From an uncultured Bacilli bacterium (GTDB lineage: Bacteria > Bacillota_I > Bacilli_A > RF39 > UBA660): a stretch of DNA of 59,869 nt. Positions 53,399-59,869 of this stretch are shown piece by piece. The notes under the pieces were generated by a model. It had not been told where the DNA came from. It made no database searches and was given only the letters and a program-made list of their open reading frames with translations. How positions within the stretch are numbered: the first letter of the stretch is position 1; every line of letters begins with the position of its first letter. Made by a program: the position numbers and the translations under genes. The stretch covers positions 1 through 59,869 of the forward strand of contig CAJUTW010000002.1 of the NCBI GenBank assembly GCA_910589335.1, given 5' to 3'.

Positions 53399-53495
53399 AA
53401 ATTTATTATATTTTTTCTTTATATTTTATTTATTATATTTAATAGTAATAAGCATCCATAGGTAATAGTCATTAAAGACTATATAAGTAGAAAAT

Positions 53496-53753
53496 TTAAA
53501 CTAAATATATTCTTCTATTATGTTCTTCTGTATAGGAAATCTTAATTAAATTTTCATCCTTTAATTCTTTAATAAGTCTAGTAACAGTTCTAGGAGTTAA
53601 ACCTAAATTGTTAGCAAGAAACTTATTAGATGCATAACAATAGCCATTTTGATGACAGAGTAAAAGAATATCCCCATACAAGAGTTTAGCATTACTACAA
53701 ATATACTTATTATTTTTTACTAAATTAGGTATTTTACAATATTCGTTATTCAA
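53496..53753 (-). CDS. Small winged-helix regulator
   Basis: 85 aa with an HTH_36-type winged helix: LLYGDILLLCHQNGYCYASNKFLANNLGLTPRTVTRLIKELKDENLI, ending in a wing. It probably binds an element promoter or origin. It overlaps the sortase stop by 4 bp, so the two are translated together. Confidence 0.8.
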   Translation of the reverse strand: MNNEYCKIPNLVKNNKYICSNAKLLYGDILLLCHQNGYCYASNKFLANNLGLTPRTVTRLIKELKDENLIKISYTEEHNRRIYLV

Positions 53754-54400
53754 GAGTATTGCTCCTTATTTGTTAAATAACCAACATATACAACTTGAGT
53801 ATCTTTGGTATTTTTCTTACAAGTGATTAAAGTTAAAGCAGTTTTTTTAGGATCTCTAAAAATTTCTACCTTACCATCTTTTGGGGTATCATAAATATTA
53901 TCTAAAGTATATTCATACTTATAACCTTGATAATAAATATACACCATATCATTAATATTTAATTTATGTAAATTTTTAAAGAACGATATATAACTTGCCC
54001 CATTATGACTTGCAAGTATCAAGTTACCATTTATAACATCTGGCATAGTGGAATGCTCTATAATCTGAATATTATAATTAACATTATTATAACGACTATC
54101 TGGACTTACTAAACCTCGTTTTAAAGAGATAGATGGTATTTCCAAAACACCTATATAATTGTAATCAACCTTGTTAGAAGTGGTAGTTTTTTTAGGACTA
54201 TTTTCTTCTGTATTTTCTACATTATTATCAACTATTTTTTCCTTAAAAAAAGTTTCAATTTTTGCATTGTCTTTATCTTCTAATAATTTAGTGTTAGCAT
54301 GATGATAAATAAACATAAAAAGACCACACATAAATAAAAATAGTCCTATATATTTTAAAATGGCAAACTTTTTATTTTCTTTTCTTTTTAAGTAAGCCAT
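53750..54400 (-). CDS. Element-encoded sortase lacking the usual post-Cys Arg
   Basis: About 216 aa. A membrane helix at about 12-32, a Thr/Ser/Lys linker, then the sortase barrel with His in LASHNGAS (H132) and Cys in TLITCKKN (C194). Eight residues on there is Gln (TQVVYVGYL) and no Arg follows, as in the chromosomal sortase at 12,594. It overlaps the upstream adhesin gene by 29 bp; that protein is the probable substrate. Confidence 0.87.
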   Translation of the reverse strand: MAYLKRKENKKFAILKYIGLFLFMCGLFMFIYHHANTKLLEDKDNAKIETFFKEKIVDNNVENTEENSPKKTTTSNKVDYNYIGVLEIPSISLKRGLVSPDSRYNNVNYNIQIIEHSTMPDVINGNLILASHNGASYISFFKNLHKLNINDMVYIYYQGYKYEYTLDNIYDTPKDGKVEIFRDPKKTALTLITCKKNTKDTQVVYVGYLTNKEQYS

Positions 54401-56891
54401 AACCAATTAACCCTACACCAGACACTATTAAAACTAAACTACCAATAACTTCATAATTAACATTACTTAAACCAGTATTAGGAACTTCAACTATTTTTTC
54501 ATTTGTCATATCTGCTTTAATAATCTCACCATTTTTAGTAATTTCAAATTCCATTGGCTCAGTATTTAAAATGTAATTTTCTGGTGCTTCACTTTCATAT
54601 AATACGAATTTTGAAACGAACAAATCTGTAATCGTAATTTTTCCAAATTCATTGGTATAACCCTCAAAGATTTTCTTTTGTTCTTCACCATCATTATTTG
54701 TAAAAATAGTAATCTTCGTATTAGGTAGTGGCTCACCAGTTACTAAGTCAGTTTTGGTAAATTCTAAAGTTGATTTAGCAAGATAATTTTTATATGTAAA
54801 ACTTAAATCAATGATAGGTGTATATTGATCTTTATATTTTAACTCAAATTCATGCTTAGAAGTATCTAGTATATGAGAGTCAACTGTTGACTTTTCTAAG
54901 AAAAAATATTTTCCCAAAAATAAATCAGATACCTTAAAAAAACCATCCTTAGTTTCATAAGTACCAACTAAAGAACCTTTTTTATAAACTAAAGTTCCAT
55001 CACCAGAAATTATATCTTCATTGGCATATAGTTCATAGACAACACCATCAAGTTTTATTTCTTCATAATGATATGAATCGTTTTCAATAACAAGTTCTTC
55101 ACCAACTTTATTAATGGTAACTTCACCCTTAACTTGAGTATTGGCAAATCTAACTTCTAAAAGAGTTCCATATTGTTCATCTTCTATAAAGTTACTATTT
55201 TCTCCTATTTCAAAAATCAAAGGCTCATTATTCCATAGATAACCATCTATTGTTTGATTTTCTACTTCTTCTAATTGGTAACGACCACTAGATAAAGCAT
55301 ATGGAGTAATAATTACACCATTTTTATCCATTTCAAAAACATCTATTGTTTGAGCAGTTGGATATGTAATAGTTTGTTTTACATATTCATTAGTATCCAA
55401 ATTCTTAATTTTAAATTTTAATCCCTCACGAATAATTACTTTTTGTGAATCTTTATCAATTTTTAAAACTTTTAATTTTGCAGTTATAGGTGCATTTGAT
55501 AATAATTGATAATATGGACTTTCTGTATTTTCATCTATTGTTATTTCAAAATCATCTACCTTTTCATGATTTAAACTTGTATTTTTTTGATGAACTCTCC
55601 ATTTTCCATATGGAAGTGTAACTTTTAATTTTCCTTTTTCATTTGTTTTTCCAGTTGTATAAAGTTCTCCACTTGAAATTAAATAAAATTCAAATTCAAT
55701 ATTTGGCTCTCCTGTTAAAATACCAGTTTGACTATTTGCAAAAACTTTATATAATTCAACATCTACTTCAATAACATCTTCAAAAACTTTCAATGTTGGA
55801 TATAGATTATCTTTTGTAAGTTCAAACCAGTGCATAGAATCATCAATTTTATATCCTTTTCCACTAATTTCTTCTCTTAAATAAAAACGACCTAAACTTG
55901 GTAAGTAGTCGCTTGTACCTTTGTTATCATTTCCTATTGTTACTTGACCAACTCTAACATCTTGTTCATTATATACTCCATAAACTGCACCTATCAATTT
56001 TGCATCACCTAAAGGTTTATAACTTAAAGTTTTGCTATCTAACTTTTCTGCAGTAATTTTACCACCTAAAATATTAATATTAATTTTTGTATCTATTGGA
56101 TCATAACTACCTACTTGAACAACATTTTGAGTGTTTGGTTTTACATATACGATTGTAGGATGAGAATACTTAACATCCCTTTTAGTTAAGGAAATTTCAG
56201 TATTTCCAACTGCATTAGCAGTTAAATATAAATCATTTCCATTTTTGCTTGATGAAATGAAAGAATTTGATGTTACCTCATATTTTGACAATACACTACT
56301 TTTATCTGTCAATTTTAAGGTTTGCCCAATAATTGTTTCAAAGTTAGTAGTTCCAAAATCTGGTGTAGCATAATGTTTACTTAATAATGCCTCCATTTCT
56401 GCCATTTCACTTGTATACTTAGTAATTCTATTTCCATTTAAGGAATCAGTAAAGTAAATATCGTATCCACTAGGAACAGTTTGCCAAATCATAAATTGAG
56501 TTACTGAATACCATTTTAGGTCAGTATGATTTACTTCAGAATCACTATATCCATAACCATAATATGCTAATAGTTGTATTCTTCTCCATTGTGATTGTGT
56601 TATATTTGCTACATATGCTTGGTCATAATCTTGACCATTATAAATCTGATTATTATCAAGTGGAGTACCTGGTTCAATGCAATATACAAATTGATTATCA
56701 CTTTTCCTTACAATCATCGTTAATTGTTGATATTTAGTATTTCCATCTTTTGTTTTATTTACCCATGTTCCTGGAATCCACATATATTTATCATTAAATG
56801 TTTCTTGATAGGTCTGTGCTTCTACATTGATACTTGGACATAGCATTAATAGTCCAAATATGGCTAGCAAAAATTTTAATTTTTTCTTCAT
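54372..56891 (-). CDS. Conjugative-element thioester/SpaA surface adhesin
   Basis: 839 aa. Signal peptide (cleavage near NVEA/QTY), a thioester domain with Cys in VYCIEPG and Gln in SVTQFMIWQ, then a long array of SpaA/Cna-B-like domains. The C-terminus is EVPNTG, a hydrophobic helix and a KKKRK tail, the sortase signal. It may help mating-pair contact or host attachment by covalent bonds. GGAGG precedes the ATG, and it is followed at once by its sortase. Confidence 0.88.
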   Translation of the reverse strand: MKKKLKFLLAIFGLLMLCPSINVEAQTYQETFNDKYMWIPGTWVNKTKDGNTKYQQLTMIVRKSDNQFVYCIEPGTPLDNNQIYNGQDYDQAYVANITQSQWRRIQLLAYYGYGYSDSEVNHTDLKWYSVTQFMIWQTVPSGYDIYFTDSLNGNRITKYTSEMAEMEALLSKHYATPDFGTTNFETIIGQTLKLTDKSSVLSKYEVTSNSFISSSKNGNDLYLTANAVGNTEISLTKRDVKYSHPTIVYVKPNTQNVVQVGSYDPIDTKININILGGKITAEKLDSKTLSYKPLGDAKLIGAVYGVYNEQDVRVGQVTIGNDNKGTSDYLPSLGRFYLREEISGKGYKIDDSMHWFELTKDNLYPTLKVFEDVIEVDVELYKVFANSQTGILTGEPNIEFEFYLISSGELYTTGKTNEKGKLKVTLPYGKWRVHQKNTSLNHEKVDDFEITIDENTESPYYQLLSNAPITAKLKVLKIDKDSQKVIIREGLKFKIKNLDTNEYVKQTITYPTAQTIDVFEMDKNGVIITPYALSSGRYQLEEVENQTIDGYLWNNEPLIFEIGENSNFIEDEQYGTLLEVRFANTQVKGEVTINKVGEELVIENDSYHYEEIKLDGVVYELYANEDIISGDGTLVYKKGSLVGTYETKDGFFKVSDLFLGKYFFLEKSTVDSHILDTSKHEFELKYKDQYTPIIDLSFTYKNYLAKSTLEFTKTDLVTGEPLPNTKITIFTNNDGEEQKKIFEGYTNEFGKITITDLFVSKFVLYESEAPENYILNTEPMEFEITKNGEIIKADMTNEKIVEVPNTGLSNVNYEVIGSLVLIVSGVGLIGYGLLKKKRK

Positions 56892-56917
56892 ATATCTTTT
56901 CCTCCTTTACTTTATTA

Positions 56918-56945
56918 CAAAAAAAAATTACCATTTAAGGTAATT
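56918..56945 (-). terminator. Terminator after the 56935-57549 gene
   Basis: AATTACC / GGTAATT (56926-56932 and 56939-56945) followed by a T-run on the minus strand, at the 3' end of the 204-aa gene. Confidence 0.8.
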
Positions 56946-57549
56946 GTATTGTATGAAAATCATACTCTGTACCAGTATTTCTTTCATATATTGTAAGCAT
57001 ATAATAGGTTGTTCCACAATCATCTTGGTAATTATCACAAAAATATCCATATCCCACTTCTTTATATTTATCTCCCATTTGAGTACATGATTCGAAAGAT
57101 GAAAAGTCTGCTCTTACAAAGTTCATATCAAACTTTTTAGGAGTACAACTAGGTACTACTGGTTGTGGGCTTTCTTGTTTTGGAGATTCTTGTATCAGAT
57201 TTTCATTTTTTTGGATATTTTCATTTTGATTATTTGATTTTATATTACTTGTTGTAGTAGAAGATGAAGTAGTAGATTTTTTAGGAACATCACTTTCTAC
57301 CTTATTATCTGCTTTATTTTCTTGTTCTGTTACTTTTTCTTCCTTAGATTTTTCAATTTCGTTTTGATTAGATTTATCAGTTATAATATCACTTTTTTCT
57401 TCATTATCATTTTTCTTGCTAGATTTTTCTTCAATATTTGAAAGACTATCTTGTTTTATATCTTCCTTATGAAAACATTTTATTCCAATTACTGATAACA
57501 AGGAAAAAGCAAAGATACTAACTAATATAATTACAACTTTTTTTCTCAT
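56935..57549 (-). CDS. Membrane-anchored protein with Cys-rich external domain
   Basis: 204 aa. A hydrophobic N-terminal helix (about 5-25) with basic start, then a long disordered Glu/Lys/Ser/Thr-rich spacer, then a ~60-residue C-terminal domain with four Cys (SCTPKKF, FESCTQMG, YFCDNYQDDCG) that could form two disulfides. A wall-spanning spacer with a small external domain is likely. Function unknown. Confidence 0.6.
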   Translation of the reverse strand: MRKKVVIILVSIFAFSLLSVIGIKCFHKEDIKQDSLSNIEEKSSKKNDNEEKSDIITDKSNQNEIEKSKEEKVTEQENKADNKVESDVPKKSTTSSSTTTSNIKSNNQNENIQKNENLIQESPKQESPQPVVPSCTPKKFDMNFVRADFSSFESCTQMGDKYKEVGYGYFCDNYQDDCGTTYYMLTIYERNTGTEYDFHTIQLP

Positions 57550-57649
57550 AGTTCATCACCTTACTTAAATGCTACCTCCTTTAGTAAAGTTTGTCAAATC
57601 ATCAGAACTTTTTATTTACAATCATAAGCACCACCTCCTTTAATGGCAT

Positions 57650-57673
57650 AAAAAAAGATGAAATTAATCATCT
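57650..57673 (-). terminator. Terminator after the sigma-like gene
   Basis: AGATGA / TCATCT (57656-57661 and 57668-57673) with seven T following on the minus strand; it includes the last codons of the gene. Confidence 0.8.
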
Positions 57674-58188
57674 GTTTCACAATATTGTTGTAAGTCTGTC
57701 CACATTTTAACTAAACAACTTTTTTTGATTTTTTGTAGGTAAGTTTTAGAAATACCAAGTATTTCTGAAATACTTTCTTCTGATTTATGAGTAAGAAAAG
57801 TATTTATAAGATATATAACTTCACTATTTGATAATTTATAACTAACCTTAATAATAGAATTATAAATATCAGTCATTAATAACTGTTTATCAACTTTTCT
57901 TTCAATGGCTTTTTCCACTTGACTTACATTATTTCTTTGATGAAAACTCTCATCTCTTTCATAAGTAGGTGTTACCTTAATAGATTCACCAATAGGAAAT
58001 TCATATAAATATCTAGCAGACTTAAACTTATTAATCAATTCTACAAGTTTATTTTTAATATCTGTAATATCATATTGATTGCATATTTTTTCATCTATAA
58101 GTTCGTTATATTCTTCGTTTGTTGCAGATGCACTTTTAATATAATCACTTATATTGATTAACTCATTTAGAGTAACAATTCCATCCAT
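57664..58188 (-). CDS. Sigma-70 region 4-like regulator of the element
   Basis: 174 aa. The last 55 residues (LSNSEVIYLINTFLTHKSEESISEILGISKTYLQKIKKSCLVKMW) form a sigma region 4/ArpU-type helix-turn-helix; the N-terminal 110 residues are helical and unrecognised. It probably activates transfer genes. AAAGGAGGTTACC precedes the ATG. The upstream region has two promoters, a leader ORF, a terminator-like hairpin and five repeats. Confidence 0.7.
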   Translation of the reverse strand: MDGIVTLNELINISDYIKSASATNEEYNELIDEKICNQYDITDIKNKLVELINKFKSARYLYEFPIGESIKVTPTYERDESFHQRNNVSQVEKAIERKVDKQLLMTDIYNSIIKVSYKLSNSEVIYLINTFLTHKSEESISEILGISKTYLQKIKKSCLVKMWTDLQQYCETDD

Positions 58189-58204
58189 TAAGGTAACCTC
58201 CTTT

Positions 58205-58253
58205 CAAACAAAAAGAGATTTTAAGGGCATAAAATACCACTAAAAAATCTCTT
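58205..58253 (-). terminator. Terminator/attenuator in the leader of the sigma-like gene
   Basis: AAGAGATTTT / AAAATCTCTT (58213-58222 and 58244-58253) followed by T's on the minus strand. It lies between the promoters and the gene, and its first arm overlaps the end of the 24-codon ORF. Confidence 0.65.
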
Positions 58254-58314
58254 GATTCTTATTTAACAATTCATAGTTTGGAACTAATTTATTCCATAAG
58301 TTTTTTATAACCAT
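58240..58314 (-). CDS. Possible 24-aa leader peptide
   Basis: ATG with GGGGTGG 5 bp upstream, 24 codons (MVIKNLWNKLVPNYELLNKN...), stop inside the following terminator stem. Ribosome position on it could decide whether the terminator forms, as in attenuation. It may also be a real small protein. Confidence 0.4.
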   Translation of the reverse strand: MVIKNLWNKLVPNYELLNKNQEIF

Positions 58315-58340
58315 AGAAACCACCCCAGAAATTGCTTTAT

Positions 58341-58369
58341 ATTTTAGTATCAAAAGCAAAGAAAGTCAA
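58341..58369 (-). promoter_or_regulatory. Promoter P1 of the sigma-like gene
   Basis: TTGACT (58369-58364) and TAAAAT (58346-58341) on the minus strand, 17-bp spacer, 27 bp before the leader ORF. Confidence 0.6.
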
Positions 58370-58450
58370 TGCTTTTTAGTGAAGAATGGTAAAAATTGTT
58401 AAATAAATCAAAACAAGTTATCTCTTTGCAGAAATAACTCATTTTACTAC

Positions 58451-58478
58451 ATTATACACCCTTGACAGTTTCAAACAA
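58451..58478 (-). promoter_or_regulatory. Promoter P2 next to the repeat block
   Basis: TTGTTT (58478-58473) and TATAAT (58456-58451) on the minus strand, 16-bp spacer. The first TAAACTAAAT repeat begins at 58479, immediately upstream of the -35. Confidence 0.55.
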
Positions 58479-58602
58479 TAAACTAAATTAACTTTTTTTC
58501 GTATTTGAAAAGTAAACTAAATTGATTTTAAATAGTAAACTAAATCGTATTCAAATCGTACGCAAAAAGTAAACTAAATCGTATTTGAATAGTAAACTAG
58601 TT
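58479..58602. repeat. Five TAAACTAAAT-type repeats with 34/23/34/23-bp spacing
   Basis: Copies start at 58479, 58513, 58536, 58570 and 58593 (the last is TAAACTAGTT). Start-to-start distances are 34, 23, 34 and 23 bp, a 57-bp higher-order period. Flanks are also shared (TCGTATTTGAA.AGTAAAC). The array is adjacent to promoter P2, so it is an activator or repressor array or an iteron-type origin. Confidence 0.75.
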
Positions 58603-59869
58603 TGTTTTTTCAATTAGTCGTTCAAGATAAGAAATCCCTTTATTTTCAAGCAAATACTCTAATATTTTATAATATAAAATGGCAAAGTATTTATTTTTGA
58701 AAGTCTTATCTAAAAGACTTCCTGCAACATCTCTGGTATCATCAAAAGAGATAAATACTTCATAAATATTTTTTTCTGGAATAAATTTTAAAAAGTTATA
58801 AAAAGTATATAAATCTTTATAATGAATATTTCCTTTTATATCTATCTTTTCTAAATTTTTGTCTACTGGGTTAGAATATCTTTTTAATTTTTTAGCAATA
58901 AATCTATATGTATAATCGTTACGAACTTCTATTTTTTCTACTTTATTTTTATGGTAATAGTGATTATGAATACCTTTAGCACATGAATAAAGTATTTCTA
59001 TTGCTAGGGCTTGATCTCGAATATCACCTTTACAGTCTTTATTATTTAAAAAGTTAGTTAAAAATATTTCTCTTGATAATTCATTATACCCTTGAAATTC
59101 TTTTTTCTCTTTTGTAGAGTACATATCACCAAGATGCATTTCTTTAAATGGCTCTTTATCTATAAGTGGGTTATTAAAGAAATATATATCAAAATGTTCT
59201 AAGCCACCAATTTGTTCTTCATCATCAGTACGATCACATATTTCTTTTGACTGATAACTATGTACTTGAATATTTAAAAGATGACCTATTTCTATGTTAA
59301 TTCTTTCATGTCTTATGCGACCATTTGATTTATAAAAATCTTTTGATTCGATCCAAGATCTTCTGGAAACTCCATTATGTAGTAAATTAAGGTTAGCAGT
59401 AGTAATGGTAAAACCATTTTTATTATAAAAAGTTAAAAGTCCATGATAATCTTTTTCTCCAAATTTATCAAAGGTAGGTTTACTATTTATTTCATAATAA
59501 TTAGGTATTTCTTGATTTTTAAAAAGTCTTTTATAATCTTCAATATTTAAAATATTTATTTCATCATTAGGGGTAAATACTTTTGAAAAGACTTCACCAC
59601 TAACAATACTTTTATTGCCACCTAAGGAATCGTTAATCTTAATAAAATCACTAAGTAAATCTATAAAGTGATAACCAGAGTGAAAAAGTTTGCCATACCC
59701 ATAACAGTAAGGATGATTTTCTTTTAACAGATCGTGGGGCATTTCCCAAGCACCATCACTATGGAATATATCAATATTAGTGATAGGCATTTGGTATTGA
59801 TCTACGGTATTTGTTAAAACTTCCTTTATTTTTTCATATCCTTTATGATATTGTCTTTGACACATAACC
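58597..59869 (-). CDS. Gfo/Idh/MocA-like protein, N-terminus beyond window
   Basis: The frame is open to the window edge, so the start is missing; 423 residues are visible. DIFHSDGAWEMP, YGYGKLFHSGYHFIDLL and NLLHNGVSRRSWIESKDFYKSNGRIRHERINIE resemble an uncharacterised Gfo/Idh/MocA-type oxidoreductase group whose NAD-binding half would lie before residue 1. It ends inside the last TAAACTAG repeat. The substrate is unknown. It is probably cargo, as it is unlike known transfer genes. The family call rests on remembered motif patterns. Confidence 0.5.
   Translation of the reverse strand, partial: VMCQRQYHKGYEKIKEVLTNTVDQYQMPITNIDIFHSDGAWEMPHDLLKENHPYCYGYGKLFHSGYHFIDLLSDFIKINDSLGGNKSIVSGEVFSKVFTPNDEINILNIEDYKRLFKNQEIPNYYEINSKPTFDKFGEKDYHGLLTFYNKNGFTITTANLNLLHNGVSRRSWIESKDFYKSNGRIRHERINIEIGHLLNIQVHSYQSKEICDRTDDEEQIGGLEHFDIYFFNNPLIDKEPFKEMHLGDMYSTKEKKEFQGYNELSREIFLTNFLNNKDCKGDIRDQALAIEILYSCAKGIHNHYYHKNKVEKIEVRNDYTYRFIAKKLKRYSNPVDKNLEKIDIKGNIHYKDLYTFYNFLKFIPEKNIYEVFISFDDTRDVAGSLLDKTFKNKYFAILYYKILEYLLENKGISYLERLIEKTN

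Larger units (their letters stand above)
58189..58596. other. Control region upstream of the sigma-like gene
   Basis: This 408-bp stretch has no normal-sized gene. In minus-strand order it holds TAAACTAAAT repeats, promoter P2, promoter P1, a 24-codon leader ORF and an attenuator-like hairpin, each listed separately. I see nothing else in it beyond AT-rich spacer. Confidence 0.6.

Overview
The window comes from an AT-rich, low-GC Firmicute (Bacilli-like). Genes use AAGGAGG-type ribosome binding sites, and TGA is a true stop (relaxase and VirB4 both end in TGA), so the code is standard and not the Mycoplasma code. Sortases, anchored surface proteins and an LCP protein show a walled Gram-positive cell. 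My impression is an uncultured gut lineage of the RF39/Erysipelotrichia type, but the sequence alone cannot settle this.

Chromosomal part (1 to about 22,705). Housekeeping genes lie on the minus strand: gatCAB (3300-119), a membrane OB-fold-like protein, ligA, an HELLH metalloprotease-like protein, a sugar nucleotidyltransferase and pcrA. Next come a kinase-like protein, a membrane protein, a sortase and a thioester/SpaA surface protein (14778-10837). Envelope and transport genes follow: a NitT/TauT-type binding protein, a GT-C glycosyltransferase, a GtrII-like protein, an LCP protein, a frameshifted HAD phosphatase and an ABC ATPase. The last chromosomal gene is the ABC permease, cut at its conserved SLIG segment by integrated DNA.

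Element 1 (about 22,706-31,715, roughly 9 kb). It is bounded by similar GACAT-containing arms in inverted orientation. It encodes a large serine recombinase with a 38-aa partner, an unknown protein, a gene-poor repeat-rich stretch (24.9-25.8 kb), a DUF2000/SDR/cupin group, RhuM, a Shedu-type defence nuclease, a replication-type HTH protein and a zinc-ribbon protein. I read it as a small serine-recombinase element carrying defence cargo.

Element 2 (about 31,716 to beyond 59,869). This is an integrative conjugative element abutting element 1. In map order it holds a second serine recombinase with a 57-aa partner, VirD4, accessory genes, an orphan DNA methyltransferase with an XRE regulator, a two-component system with an ABC exporter, and a tyrosine recombinase coupled to a MobL-like relaxase with its accessory genes. 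A strongly structured non-coding block at 45.0-45.2 kb is the best oriT candidate. Then come the type IV secretion genes (M23 hydrolase, VirB4, VirB3/PrgI-like, VirB6/TrbL, VirB2-like), SSB, a DUF3846 protein fused to a dead resolvase domain, an OB-fold protein, a wHTH protein, a second sortase with a thioester/SpaA adhesin, a sigma-like regulator behind an elaborate promoter and repeat region, and a Gfo/Idh/MocA-like protein cut by the window edge. The right end of the element is outside the window.

The most unusual signals are: (i) several mobile-element genes whose only well-placed start is ATA, ATT or ATC after a strong Shine-Dalgarno; (ii) a conserved small-ORF/hairpin/recombinase module present twice; (iii) the tandem junction at 31.7 kb; (iv) the structured block at 45.0-45.2 kb; (v) five TAAACTAAAT-type repeats spaced 34/23/34/23; (vi) the DUF3846-resolvase fusion; and (vii) two adhesin-linked sortases that lack the usual Arg after the catalytic Cys.
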